This document shows, piece after piece, positions 1 to 9,018 of a stretch of DNA of 64,000 bases. The notes under the pieces are model-generated. The model was not told where the DNA came from. It saw only the letters and a list, made by a program, of their open reading frames with translations, and ran no database searches. Every line of letters begins with the position of its first letter. The stretch's first letter is position 1. Source of the DNA: Castellaniella sp049651205 (GTDB lineage Bacteria > Pseudomonadota > Gammaproteobacteria > Burkholderiales > Burkholderiaceae_B); contig NZ_JBASBR010000012.1 in assembly GCF_049651205.1 (NCBI RefSeq), positions 316,034-380,033 of the forward strand, in the 5' to 3' direction. The position numbers and the translations under genes were made by a program.

Positions 1-1567
1 CCAGACCCATGGTGTGCAGCACCCCGGCCGCCAGATCCACCTGCGCTTCGATTTCCAGGCCGACAATCTCGGGACGGCACTGATCCTGAACTTCGGCGGG
101 CACCCCCAGGCGATCCACCGATACGCGGGGGCTTGCCGGCGGATGGATCCAGCGGGCAATCTTGCCCAGATACCCTAGCCCAAAGGCCTCAACAAACGAG
201 AAAGTGGCATTGGACCAACGCACGGCACCCAGCCATTGATCAAGCTGGGCCAGACGCTGGCGCCGCACGGCGCCAATCCGGGCCGTCTGTTTTGCGTCCG
301 GCTGTGCATGGCCGTGGGACGTGATGACATCCTGCACCGCGACGGAGGGGTACGCCGGCCCGGGCAACTGTGGCCGCTTGATGTCGGTGCCCAGCAGCTG
401 ATAACGCACAGGAATGCCAAAAAAGCCGGCGAATGCCCGGGTTTCAATCCCCGACCAAAGAGACTCCAGCGCACGCCGCATGCGCTCGCTGCGGGTATCA
501 ATGCAAAAAACTGCCTGCACCTCGGGGGTGGTGTGTGCTAGCGCAGGCGCGGCTGCCCGCAGGGTGTTGGCAAAGGGTCGTTGAAAGCTGATTTCCAGTG
601 CTTCCTGCCAGATCTCATCCACCCTGAGCGTGGCATCTGCCTGCGCAAGGCGCTCGGGGAATTCTCGCCAACTGGCATCCAGCGTCGCCACAGCAGTTGA
701 TCGTGCGGCAGGCTTGACGGCCCGTGCCAGCAAGGCTTCCCAGGCAATGCGGCAAGCCAGCAACTCGCGCAGGCGTGGGTCGTCCTGCCCCGAGGGTACC
801 TTTTGCCAGGCAATATACGCGCACCACGAGGCCCAGCCATTGATGGAGAGCAGCAGGGCTTCAAAATAATCCCGCCAGGTGGTGGCATTGAGTTCAAGCT
901 CGGCCAGGGCCCAGGCCATGGCTTCGTGCGGCGATGCCGGCAACCGGCGGATATGCTGCATCAGACCCGCAATCCCCAGCCGGGCGCCCAAACCGTGATC
1001 ACCCACTATGCTTTCGCGCCAAAACCCATACAAACTGGGGCTTCCCGAGGCGCGCCAATCGGCCTGATGGCGGTCGTAATACGTGGCACAGGTCTGGCTG
1101 ATCTGAAACACAATGGCCTCACGCCAGGGCCAGCGCCTGTTTTTCTGGATATCATCATCCAGCAAATCCACCAGCAGGGGCTCGTGGCGCACCCGCAAAG
1201 GGCTGGAAAGCGCAGCCACACAATGTTCGGCCGACACCTCATGGGGTTCGTCGGCAACACGGGCCGCCAAGGCAGCCTCCAGATCGGCCTGCGCCAGACG
1301 CTTGGTCTGCCATTCTTGCAGCAAATAGTCGCGGGCCGGAAACACACGAAAATCACCCAACACCGCCAGGCGCGCAGCAACCTGGCGGATGGGCTGGCCG
1401 ATCCGGCGCCAATGCGGGTTTACCGCCACCGCCTGATCCAGCGGCCACACCGGCATGATGCTGCCACAGGCCTGCGCCACAGCCTGCTGCAAGACTGGAT
1501 CATCCACCGGTGTCGCAGCCTCCCCGGGTGCGTCATTTGCACGATCAAGATCCATGACGGGATTCAT
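1..1567 (-). CDS. dabA: DabA, inorganic carbon transporter subunit (DUF2309/UPF0753), 3' end cut by window
   Basis: The minus-strand frame is open from an ATG at 1567 to the window edge (about 522 codons), so the C-terminus is missing. It carries the family hallmark VFCIDTRSE, with Cys355 and Asp357 matching the zinc-binding Cys/Asp pair of DabA, which resembles a beta-carbonic anhydrase site. The other two zinc ligands (a His and a Cys further on) are expected just beyond the edge. DabA is a cytoplasmic protein that pairs with the membrane subunit DabB to trap CO2 as bicarbonate, driven by the cation gradient. Its ATG overlaps the dabB stop as ATGA, indicating translational coupling. Identification rests on the motif, the partner gene and overall resemblance of the translated frame. 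Confidence 0.93.
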   Translation of the reverse strand, partial: MNPVMDLDRANDAPGEAATPVDDPVLQQAVAQACGSIMPVWPLDQAVAVNPHWRRIGQPIRQVAARLAVLGDFRVFPARDYLLQEWQTKRLAQADLEAALAARVADEPHEVSAEHCVAALSSPLRVRHEPLLVDLLDDDIQKNRRWPWREAIVFQISQTCATYYDRHQADWRASGSPSLYGFWRESIVGDHGLGARLGIAGLMQHIRRLPASPHEAMAWALAELELNATTWRDYFEALLLSINGWASWCAYIAWQKVPSGQDDPRLRELLACRIAWEALLARAVKPAARSTAVATLDASWREFPERLAQADATLRVDEIWQEALEISFQRPFANTLRAAAPALAHTTPEVQAVFCIDTRSERMRRALESLWSGIETRAFAGFFGIPVRYQLLGTDIKRPQLPGPAYPSVAVQDVITSHGHAQPDAKQTARIGAVRRQRLAQLDQWLGAVRWSNATFSFVEAFGLGYLGKIARWIHPPASPRVSVDRLGVPAEVQDQCRPEIVGLEIEAQVDLAAGVLHTMGL

Positions 1568-3159
1568 GATTTTGCACTCCTCCATACGGAGGACGGCGGC
1601 GCAGGCCGGGGTACCGGCCCACGGCCCGCGCCTGCCCAGCGGGCGGGCCACAAGCGCAAGACCCAGTGGGTATAGCCTTCATCCATGTAAAACCCGGCGT
1701 ACACCCAGCGACGGATGGCAATGACGGATTGTGGCCACAGCTGAAAAATAATCATCCAGAAATACATGACGGCCATACCGACCAGTGCCACCATGCCGCC
1801 GGCATGCAAGGGGTCGTTGGCCACGCCCACCGGGGCGCGATCCACCACTCCGGCGGCCAAGGTCAAAATGCCGGCCATCAGCACCGCGGTCAGCAGACGC
1901 ACTGGCACCTTGGCGGGATAATCGGCGGGCGACGCAGGCAGCCAAAGCAGCGGCGCCCAGGCAAAGGCCAGCACCGCACTCCACCACCAGGGCCAGGCAT
2001 GTGCGCCCATCAGCGCCTGCAGCCCAAACACAATCGCAAACGACACCGGCACAGCCAGCACCATACTGAACCCGGAGTTATGGACTTCGCCTGTCATCAC
2101 CTTGCGGTCACAATCACGCACGATGCTGGAGGCATTGAGAAAATTGTGCGCCTTGTACAGCGAGTGGCCCAGCAGGTGCAAGGCGGCAAACAAATACAGG
2201 CCCAGACCACATTCCAGCAGCATGAATCCCATCTGGGCGATGGTAGACCACGCCAGATGCACCTTTTGGCTGACCCGGGTCAGTAGCACCAAGCCCGCCA
2301 CCATGGCCGATACCAGGCCAAAAATCACCAGCAGCCAGCGCGCCGCCAGGGACACCCCCAGCAACGGGGCAAACACCACCAGCACGTAGCCGCCCAGATT
2401 GACAACCCCGGCATGCAGCAGCGCAGAGACCGGCGTGGGGGCTTCCATCACCTGCACCAGCCAGCCATGCACCGGCATCAGGGCCGTGCGGGCAATCACA
2501 GCCAGTACCAGGCAAATGGCACTCCAGCCCAGGGTCGCTGAAAACCGGCCCGTGGCAATGTGCTCGTTCAGCACCGCCAAAGAGCCGCTACCCACCTCAG
2601 ACCAGGACAGATAAGCCGCCAGTATCAGCAGGGCATCGGCCGCACGGTCCGTGACAAACTTCTTGTGCGCGGCCAGCAGCGCAAAGGGCCTATCACGGTA
2701 AAAACACAACAAACCATGCATCGCGTGGCCAATAGCAGCCCAGGCAGCAATCAGAACCACCCAGTGATTGGCCAGCAGAAGCAGGTGAACGGCGGCCAGC
2801 ACGGCAGCCAAAGCCGCAATGTAGGCTGCCTGACGTGGTTCGCCACGCAGATGATTGCTGGAGTAAATAACGATAGCGGCACCCAGCAGCTGTACAAGCA
2901 GGCTGGTCCAGGCACCAAATGTGCTTACCGACAACCACAGCGCAAGGCCCGAGGCAGGCATCTGCCCCGACGTTGCCAACCACAGCTGAGACACCAGGCC
3001 CAGGGCCGAGAACCCCAGCGCAAGCAGCGTGAGCCGGTTGAAATCAACCCACAAGCCTGGCACAGCAGCCTGGCTGCGCCAGGCTTGTCCGGCGGCGACG
3101 GCCATCAGCACCACGGGGATGAAAGCCAATGCAAAATTAATCATGTCAGGCAAAATCAA
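1564..3159 (-). CDS. dabB: DabB, membrane subunit of DAB inorganic carbon transporter (NuoL/MrpA-like)
   Basis: A 531-residue, highly hydrophobic protein with about 14 membrane segments, belonging to the proton-conducting membrane transporter family (PF00361) that includes NuoL, NuoM and MrpA. Standing alone next to a DUF2309 gene, with no other nuo or mrp genes, it is the DabB type rather than a complex I or antiporter subunit. It is thought to couple cation flux to CO2 hydration by DabA. The first ATG is at 3159; a second ATG five codons in (3144) is also possible. The C-terminal tail past the last membrane segment is charged and ends in the ATGA overlap with dabA. Automatic annotation would probably call it NADH-quinone oxidoreductase subunit L. 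Confidence 0.9.
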   Translation of the reverse strand: MILPDMINFALAFIPVVLMAVAAGQAWRSQAAVPGLWVDFNRLTLLALGFSALGLVSQLWLATSGQMPASGLALWLSVSTFGAWTSLLVQLLGAAIVIYSSNHLRGEPRQAAYIAALAAVLAAVHLLLLANHWVVLIAAWAAIGHAMHGLLCFYRDRPFALLAAHKKFVTDRAADALLILAAYLSWSEVGSGSLAVLNEHIATGRFSATLGWSAICLVLAVIARTALMPVHGWLVQVMEAPTPVSALLHAGVVNLGGYVLVVFAPLLGVSLAARWLLVIFGLVSAMVAGLVLLTRVSQKVHLAWSTIAQMGFMLLECGLGLYLFAALHLLGHSLYKAHNFLNASSIVRDCDRKVMTGEVHNSGFSMVLAVPVSFAIVFGLQALMGAHAWPWWWSAVLAFAWAPLLWLPASPADYPAKVPVRLLTAVLMAGILTLAAGVVDRAPVGVANDPLHAGGMVALVGMAVMYFWMIIFQLWPQSVIAIRRWVYAGFYMDEGYTHWVLRLWPARWAGAGRGPVPRPAPPSSVWRSAKS

Positions 3160-3261
3160 GATGCCTACTCCAATATGCGACAGGCGTATTTTTCAGATTT
3201 TTATATGTTCTGTAAATTACATTTATAATATTTGAACGTTCTTAAAAACAGAACAGACACC
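3160..3261. promoter_or_regulatory. Divergent promoter region between dabB and the LysR gene
   Basis: About 100 bp, strikingly AT-rich compared with its surroundings, especially 3180–3250. It holds the promoters of both dabBA (minus) and the LysR gene (plus). LysR-type regulators normally bind such a shared region at T-N11-A sites. Several AT-rich candidates exist but none is distinctive enough to mark as an operator. Confidence 0.5.
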
Positions 3262-4164
3262 ATGGATGTCAACCAGCTCAACTTCAAGCATCTTTATTAT
3301 TTCTGGCGGGTGGCCAAAGAAGGCTCACTAACGCATGCAGCCAACCAGATCCACACCTCGCAATCCGCACTGTCCACACAAATCCGCCAACTCGAGAACC
3401 GGCTGGATACCCCTCTGTTTGACCGCCAGGGCAGGCACCTGGAGCTGACAGCCAAAGGACAGCAGGTATTTACCTATGCTGAAAACATCTTCGGTCTGGG
3501 CGAACAGATGCTGGGCTGGCTGGATGGCCGCGAAGAAGGCACCACACGTGTGCGGGTGGGCAGCGTGTCAACCATGTCACGCAACTTTCAAGTCAACTGG
3601 CTGCGCCCACTGTTGCGAGATCCCTCAGTGGTGCTGTCCGTGGATTCCGGCTCCCTGCAAACTCTGATCGAGCGCCTGCTACGCCACCAACTGGATGTGG
3701 TGCTGGCCAACGAGCCTGTACCATCCGACCCTACCCGCCCGGTTTCTTCGCGGTTCCTGGGCAGCCAGATCATCTCGTTGGTGGGCCGTGCCGACCGCTG
3801 GGCAGGTGCCAGCCTGCAAGTGCCCGAAGAACTGGATGCCGTAGAGATGGCCATGCCCAGCGTCCGCCACAGCGTGCGTCTGCAATTTGATGCCCTGTGC
3901 TTTGCCGCCGGCGTGCAACCCCGCGTACGCGCCGAGATCGACGACATGACCATGCTGCGGCTGATTGCTCGCGACAGTGGCTGGCTATCCATCCTGCCCG
4001 AAGTGGTGGTACAGGACGAACTGCATTCGGGCGAACTGGTGCACGTGGGGCAATCCTCTCAGTTGACCGAGCACTTCTATGCCATCACCGTGCAGCACGG
4101 CCGCCTGGTGGGGCCACTGAACCAACTGCTGGTCGACGCTGCCACCCGCACCATCTTTACCTGA
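3262..4164 (+). CDS. LysR-type transcriptional regulator (NhaR-like), likely regulator of dabBA
   Basis: A 300-residue LysR-type regulator. The N-terminal winged helix-turn-helix (about residues 1–65) opens with LNFKHLYYFW, the form typical of NhaR-like members, followed by the usual effector-binding domain. The ATG at 3262 is chosen over one ten codons upstream because family members begin right at this sequence. It is divergent from dabBA and co-directional with the carbonic anhydrase gene 95 bp downstream, so it most likely controls the carbon-concentrating genes. LysR-family genes commonly sit beside dab operons. The effector is unknown; CO2/bicarbonate status is a guess from context. Confidence 0.88.
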   Translation: MDVNQLNFKHLYYFWRVAKEGSLTHAANQIHTSQSALSTQIRQLENRLDTPLFDRQGRHLELTAKGQQVFTYAENIFGLGEQMLGWLDGREEGTTRVRVGSVSTMSRNFQVNWLRPLLRDPSVVLSVDSGSLQTLIERLLRHQLDVVLANEPVPSDPTRPVSSRFLGSQIISLVGRADRWAGASLQVPEELDAVEMAMPSVRHSVRLQFDALCFAAGVQPRVRAEIDDMTMLRLIARDSGWLSILPEVVVQDELHSGELVHVGQSSQLTEHFYAITVQHGRLVGPLNQLLVDAATRTIFT

Positions 4165-4259
4165 TGAAGGCTGGTGCGCTAAAACCATTTTCCTGACACG
4201 ACACATTTTTGGTATGGCCGTCTCTTTGCCAGCTGTGCTGATCTAAACATCAAAAGGAT

Positions 4260-4901
4260 ATGCCTGTGTTTCCCCAACGACTCTCCGAAGGCTATGCCTC
4301 TTTTCAAAATGGTGCACTCGACACCGAACGGGCGCGCTATCGTGAATTGGCCGAGCACGGCCAGCACCCGGACATCATGATCATCAGCTGCGGGGATTCC
4401 CGTGTGGCGCCCGAAATCATCTTTGACGCGGGCCCCGGCGAGATGTTTGTCGTACGTAATATTGCCGGCATCGTGCCGCCTTGCGATGAGCAGCCCGAAT
4501 CTGCCTTTCACGGCACCAGTGCCTGCGTCGAATTCGCCGTCAATGCCCTGCGCGTGGGACATATTGTGGTCATGGGCCACGCCAGCTGCGGTGGGGTAGC
4601 CGCGTACACAGACCGCACCCAGCCACTGTCCACCCGGGACTTCATTGGCAAGTGGGTGTCACAGATCAAACCTGTGGCTGATCGCATCGGCCCACCGGGG
4701 GCCGACCGCGCCGAGTGGATACGACGCATGGAATGGGGCGTGGTCGAGTACAGCATGGAGAATCTGCTAACGTTTCCGGCTGTGCGCGAGCGTCTGGACG
4801 CAGGCAAGCTGCAGATTCATGGTGCCTATTTTGGTATTGCCACGGGCATCCTGTTTATCCGTAATCCCCGTACCGGCCGCTTTGAACCCTGCACAGATTA
4901 A
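4260..4901 (+). CDS. Beta-class carbonic anhydrase
   Basis: A 213-residue beta-carbonic anhydrase that interconverts CO2 and bicarbonate. All zinc and catalytic residues are visible: Cys44, Asp46 and Arg48 in SCGDSR, and His107 and Cys110 in GHASCGG. No signal peptide is apparent, so it should be cytoplasmic. An AAAGGA sequence lies very close to the ATG, so initiation spacing is unusually short. It sits downstream of the LysR gene and the DAB operon, which suggests either re-equilibration of the accumulated bicarbonate or supply to carboxylases. Confidence 0.95.
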   Translation: MPVFPQRLSEGYASFQNGALDTERARYRELAEHGQHPDIMIISCGDSRVAPEIIFDAGPGEMFVVRNIAGIVPPCDEQPESAFHGTSACVEFAVNALRVGHIVVMGHASCGGVAAYTDRTQPLSTRDFIGKWVSQIKPVADRIGPPGADRAEWIRRMEWGVVEYSMENLLTFPAVRERLDAGKLQIHGAYFGIATGILFIRNPRTGRFEPCTD

Positions 4902-4964
4902 ACAGGGTGCCTTGCTGCCTGATCCGCGCAAAGCGAAGCCGGCCAGATATTTGCCGGGCTCGGC

Positions 4965-5546
4965 TCAAGCGTTTTCCCAACGCAGCGGCCATGCCCCCTG
5001 GCGCACATTCTGCAGCCACAAGGCGCAAGTGAGGGTCTTGGCATCTGTCACCCGACCGCTTTGACAGGCCTCAAAAAACTCAGCTTCAGGCTGAACCAGC
5101 AAATCCAGGAACTCATCCTCATCCAGATGCCGCTGCCCCGGACTCAAGTGGCGGGCAAAAAAGATATGGATGATCTCGGTGGAATACGCAATGGCCAGAT
5201 GCAGTGCCCCGGCCTGGGCCCACTGCCCTGCGGTATAGCCGGTTTCTTCCAGCAGTTCGCGCTGCGCACAGCACAAGGGGTCTTCGCCAGGCTCCAGCTT
5301 GCCCGCCGGAAACTCCGTCATCACCTGCCCCACCGGGTAACGAAACTGGCGCTCAAGCAGGATATGGTGGTCATCCAGCAAAGGGATGATTACCACGGCC
5401 CCAGGATGAATGATGTACTCACGGGTGGACAGCGCACCGTCCGGGGTGCGCACCGTATCCTGGCGTGCCTTGAGAAAACTGCCCTCGCACAGCGACTGCG
5501 ACTGAACACAGGTTTCCTGCAGATGGGCATCAGAATCGTTTGGCAT
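4965..5546 (-). CDS. Nudix hydrolase, ADP-ribose pyrophosphatase-like
   Basis: A 193-residue Nudix hydrolase with an exact Nudix box at residues 82–104 (G-x5-E-x7-REL-x-EE-x-GY). The sequence before it (ERQFRYPVG, EFPAGKLEPGE) is that of ADP-ribose/nucleoside-diphosphate-sugar pyrophosphatases (NudF group). The ATG at 5546 is preferred because AAGGA precedes it at good spacing; the open frame extends upstream but the added residues look unrelated. The upstream gene (GGDEF/EAL) ends 40 bp away on the same strand, so co-transcription is possible. Confidence 0.88.
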   Translation of the reverse strand: MPNDSDAHLQETCVQSQSLCEGSFLKARQDTVRTPDGALSTREYIIHPGAVVIIPLLDDHHILLERQFRYPVGQVMTEFPAGKLEPGEDPLCCAQRELLEETGYTAGQWAQAGALHLAIAYSTEIIHIFFARHLSPGQRHLDEDEFLDLLVQPEAEFFEACQSGRVTDAKTLTCALWLQNVRQGAWPLRWENA

Positions 5547-5586
5547 GAAAATATCCTTGGTGGGGCAATCGCGCAGCAGCCCGGTC

Positions 5587-8262
5587 TCAGGCAGACGCAT
5601 CATGAGCCGACTGCAGCCATTGTCGCGCCTGCAACTCGGGCTGCGGGTAGCCAATCCAGTAGCCCTGGCCCACGTCGCACCCCAAGTTCAACAAAAGATC
5701 CTGTATTCCCTGGCTCTCGATCCCTTCGGCGATCACTTCCAGGCCCAGGGTATGGCTCATTTCAATGATGGATCGCACAATGGCACGCAGGTCTGGATCA
5801 TCCACCACACCAGCCACAAACGATTGGTCGATCTTCAGGGCGTCAACCGGCAGCCGGTTAAGGTAGGCAAACGAGGAATACCCCGTGCCAAAGTCGTCGA
5901 TCGAGAGCCTGACCCCCAGGGCGTGCAGTGCATACAGCGTGCGCAGCGCACGCGCCGGATCCGCCATGATGACGCTTTCTGTGACTTCGAGTTCAAGCAG
6001 CTCGGGCGCCAGGCCATGCTGGTTCAACGCCGCTTCAACTTGCTGGGGAAACTGTTCGTCCATCAGATTGCGCGCCGAAATATTGACGGCAATGGTGGCA
6101 CCCGGGTGAATCTCCTGAAAACGCACGCAGGCCCCGAGTGCCTGATCAATCACCCATTGTGTAAACGGATGGATCAGGTCGCTGACCTCGATGATGGGAA
6201 TAAATTGTGCCGGCGGAATCATGCCGCGTTTGGGATGATGCCAGCGTGCCAGCGCCTCAAAGCCCAAGGGCACCCCCAACGACCGCCCGGCCTGCGCCAG
6301 GGCAATCTTGGGTTGCATATGCAACGCAAATTGCCCTTGCGCCAAGGCATTGCGCAACTCGGCACGCAAGAGCAGACGATCATCCACCCGCGATTGGTCC
6401 TGCTGGTTAAAGACGGCAATTCCCAGACCATCGCGTTTGGCACGCCGCATGGCCATATCGGCATAGCGCAGCAAATTATCCGGCTGGCGCGCATGCACAG
6501 GGTACATGGCCATACCAAAACTGCAGCTGATGCGGACTTGCAGCTCATTCAGGGCAAAGGGCTCGCGGATCGAGGCCAGCAAGGCACTTACCTGCGCACG
6601 CGCATGGGCTTCGGCGCCCGTGGCCAGCACCCAGGCAAACTCATCCGCTCCCAGCCGGGCCAGCAGGCTGGATTCATCCAGCACCGCCTGAAACCGCTGG
6701 GCAGCCACTTGCAACAGGCGATCACCCACATCATGACCCAAGGCACTGTTCACTTCTTTGAAACCGTCCAGATTGGCAATCACCAATGTCAGGGAACCAT
6801 CACCTGCCCCCCGCATGGCATTGTGCAGACGGTGCTGGATTTCACCTCGGTTGAACAGTTTGGTGAGCGGATCGTGGCTGGCCTGAAACGCCAGGGCCAG
6901 CTGCTGCGCCCGCCGCTCGGTACGATCCAGGAAGGTGACCAGACAAAAATCCAGCCCGTTGCCTTCGCGGATCGGATATACCCAGTACTCTACAGGGAAG
7001 CAGCTGCCATCCTGGCGCCACAGCACTTCGTCATCCACATGCACACGGGAGCCACTAGAGCAACTGTTTCTGATCCTGGACTCGCTTTCCAGCATGACCC
7101 GGCCGTCTTCGTAACGATGCTGGAAATATGCGTGAAACTCCAGGCCCAGCAACTCTTCCGGGCGACTGAAGCCCAGACGATCCGCGCACGCCTGATTGGC
7201 AATCACCACCCGGCCAGAGGCATCAAGCCCCACAATGGCTTCTGCCGTGACATCCATCAATTGACTTAACAGGCGATCACGCTCATGCGAGCGCCGCAAG
7301 GAACGCTGCATCAGGTTGAAGGCAATCAACAAGGTGACGCACAGCAGCAGACCCACCAAAAGGATGCCGTTCCACAAGGCCTGGCGAGCATCGGCATATA
7401 GCGCGGTTGTGGGGACTTCATAGCGCACCGACAAACCCCGGGGGTCTCCTATGGGGCCTGCAGCCATGGCAAAGACAGTCCACTCTTCATCTCCAGCACC
7501 CATATACTGGGTGCGAAACAAGGTATCTGCCAACAGGGGCTCTGGCGCCAGACGCTCACCCAGATGACTGGAATCCCCCGGTATGCGCTGCAGGACGTGA
7601 CCATAACGATCCAGAATCCACAGCCGGGATCCCGGCAGCAGATCCGGGATAGCCGCACCGGCCAGCAGATAACCAAGATTCAGACTGGTGTAGGCTACCC
7701 CGGCGGCAAGACCGGAATGTCCCGGTACGCGCGTAGCCAGCACCATAGTTGGGATACGGGATATCCGGCCCAAAAGGAACTCACCAACCACCACATCGGT
7801 GGATTGCACTGCCTTCTGGAAATACAGGCGATCACCCAGTTGGGAGCCTTGGGGGTCGGGATCTGGCAGACCTGAACAGGCCAGCCGGCCATTGGTCTCG
7901 ACAACCCCGAAATTGAGGTAACGCGGCAACCGCCCCAGCAGGATCGCCAGGTAGCCACGACATTCGTCCCAGTTGCCGTCGCGCAGCACAGGCGAATTGG
8001 CCAGGGTCAGCAGCACATCGCGGGCATCGTTGAGCAAGGTGCGATCGTAGGCAGCGGTAAGCTGCACCAGGTTTGCAGCAGCGCGCTCGTCGTTTCGCGA
8101 CAGGGCCTGGTGTTGATGCCAGACGTAATAACCCAGGCCTCCGATAACTGGCAGGGCTGTTGCCAATACTGCGAGAAACACACGCACGCGCAAGCCGTCA
8201 AAGAGCCTCGGCCCTCCACGTGTGCGACGTAACGCAGAAAAAAAACCTGTGTCTCCAGCCAA
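5587..8262 (-). CDS. Membrane sensor with PAS, degenerate GGDEF and intact EAL domains (probable c-di-GMP phosphodiesterase)
   Basis: 891 residues: membrane segment about 27–48, a periplasmic Cache-like sensor (about 50–295), a second membrane segment about 297–316, PAS about 330–450, GGDEF about 455–615 and EAL about 630–885. The cyclase motif reads GADEF (538–542), and the usual first metal-binding Asp of DLDGFK is Asn497, so cyclase activity is probably lost. The EAL half keeps FEALARW (EAL 667–669), the NIS and TES elements, DDFGTGYSS and AEGIES, so it should hydrolyse c-di-GMP. The GGDEF may serve as a GTP-sensing regulatory module. The input signal is unknown. Confidence 0.9.
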   Translation of the reverse strand: MAGDTGFFSALRRTRGGPRLFDGLRVRVFLAVLATALPVIGGLGYYVWHQHQALSRNDERAAANLVQLTAAYDRTLLNDARDVLLTLANSPVLRDGNWDECRGYLAILLGRLPRYLNFGVVETNGRLACSGLPDPDPQGSQLGDRLYFQKAVQSTDVVVGEFLLGRISRIPTMVLATRVPGHSGLAAGVAYTSLNLGYLLAGAAIPDLLPGSRLWILDRYGHVLQRIPGDSSHLGERLAPEPLLADTLFRTQYMGAGDEEWTVFAMAAGPIGDPRGLSVRYEVPTTALYADARQALWNGILLVGLLLCVTLLIAFNLMQRSLRRSHERDRLLSQLMDVTAEAIVGLDASGRVVIANQACADRLGFSRPEELLGLEFHAYFQHRYEDGRVMLESESRIRNSCSSGSRVHVDDEVLWRQDGSCFPVEYWVYPIREGNGLDFCLVTFLDRTERRAQQLALAFQASHDPLTKLFNRGEIQHRLHNAMRGAGDGSLTLVIANLDGFKEVNSALGHDVGDRLLQVAAQRFQAVLDESSLLARLGADEFAWVLATGAEAHARAQVSALLASIREPFALNELQVRISCSFGMAMYPVHARQPDNLLRYADMAMRRAKRDGLGIAVFNQQDQSRVDDRLLLRAELRNALAQGQFALHMQPKIALAQAGRSLGVPLGFEALARWHHPKRGMIPPAQFIPIIEVSDLIHPFTQWVIDQALGACVRFQEIHPGATIAVNISARNLMDEQFPQQVEAALNQHGLAPELLELEVTESVIMADPARALRTLYALHALGVRLSIDDFGTGYSSFAYLNRLPVDALKIDQSFVAGVVDDPDLRAIVRSIIEMSHTLGLEVIAEGIESQGIQDLLLNLGCDVGQGYWIGYPQPELQARQWLQSAHDASA

Positions 8263-8440
8263 TCAGGATCCTTTGTACAGGACGACCCGGGCGCTATACC
8301 CGACCAATAAGCTTTGGAATATACACAAAAGCAGCAAGCCTGTGGGTTTGCCACTCAGCGGCCTACTCTGTGCAAACAGGCACCACCAAAAGGGCAACTG
8401 ACCTAGAATAGTGGTTTTTACCTACTGCAGCCAACACGCC
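8263..8440. promoter_or_regulatory. Divergent intergenic region
   Basis: 178 bp between the GGDEF/EAL gene (minus) and the methionine sulfoxide reductase gene (plus). It must hold both promoters, but no clear −35/−10 pair or operator stands out. Confidence 0.3.
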
Positions 8441-8947
8441 ATGTTTCATCTATCGCCACAAGAATTTGCCAGCAAGAAAGAGCACTATGCCAGCCTGGCC
8501 GAACAGGCCCGCCACTTGATTGCCGGCGAGCCGAGCCTGATTGCCAATGCGGCAAATTTCAGCGCGCTGGTGTATCACAGCCTGCCACAAGTCAACTGGG
8601 CAGGATTTTATCTGTACGACGGCACTGAGTTGGTGGTGGGTCCATTCCAAGGCAAGCCGGCCTGCATCCGGATCGCCATCGGCGCGGGGGTGTGCGGCAC
8701 GGCAGCGCATACGCGCAAATCACAGGTGGTGCAGGATGTGAATCAGCATGACGGCCACATCCCCTGCGATGCTGCCTCACAGGCTGAAGTGGTGGTGCCG
8801 CTGGTGCGTGCCGACGGCAGCTTGCTGGGTGTATGGGATGTAGACAGCCCAGTGGCGGGGCGCTTTGACGAAGAAGACCGCGCGGGCATGGAATCCCTGT
8901 GTCAGGTATTCATGGCGCATCTGGACAGCAGCAAGGCAGCTGCTTGA
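8441..8947 (+). CDS. msrC: Free methionine-(R)-sulfoxide reductase (GAF-fold, MsrC/YebR)
   Basis: A 168-residue single GAF-domain protein. It reduces free L-methionine-(R)-sulfoxide, using thioredoxin as reductant, in the cytoplasm. Three cysteines, Cys75, Cys85 and Cys109, have the same 10- and 24-residue spacing as the redox cysteines of the E. coli enzyme (84, 94, 118). NWAGFYLYDG and GVWDVDSP are family signatures. The ATG at 8441 is preferred over a frame start ten codons upstream because the homologous region begins there. It is a single-gene unit facing kdgD. Confidence 0.93.
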   Translation: MFHLSPQEFASKKEHYASLAEQARHLIAGEPSLIANAANFSALVYHSLPQVNWAGFYLYDGTELVVGPFQGKPACIRIAIGAGVCGTAAHTRKSQVVQDVNQHDGHIPCDAASQAEVVVPLVRADGSLLGVWDVDSPVAGRFDEEDRAGMESLCQVFMAHLDSSKAAA

Positions 8948-8951
8948 ATTT

Positions 8952-8986
8952 GTTGCGGGGTACCTGCCACAAAGCCGCCCCGCAAC
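8952..8986. terminator. Inverted repeat between convergent genes, possible bidirectional terminator
   Basis: Nine-bp perfect arms (GTTGCGGGG at 8952–8960, CCCCGCAAC at 8978–8986) around a 17-nt loop, placed between the convergent msrC and kdgD stops. There is no T-run on either side, so it is a weak candidate. Confidence 0.4.
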
Positions 8987-9018
8987 CAGCCCAGCCCCAG
9001 CGGGCAAACAGAACGTAA

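Noticed and set aside
5545..7269. 574-codon plus-strand frame
   Set aside because: Antisense to the GGDEF/EAL gene, whose domains are unmistakable.
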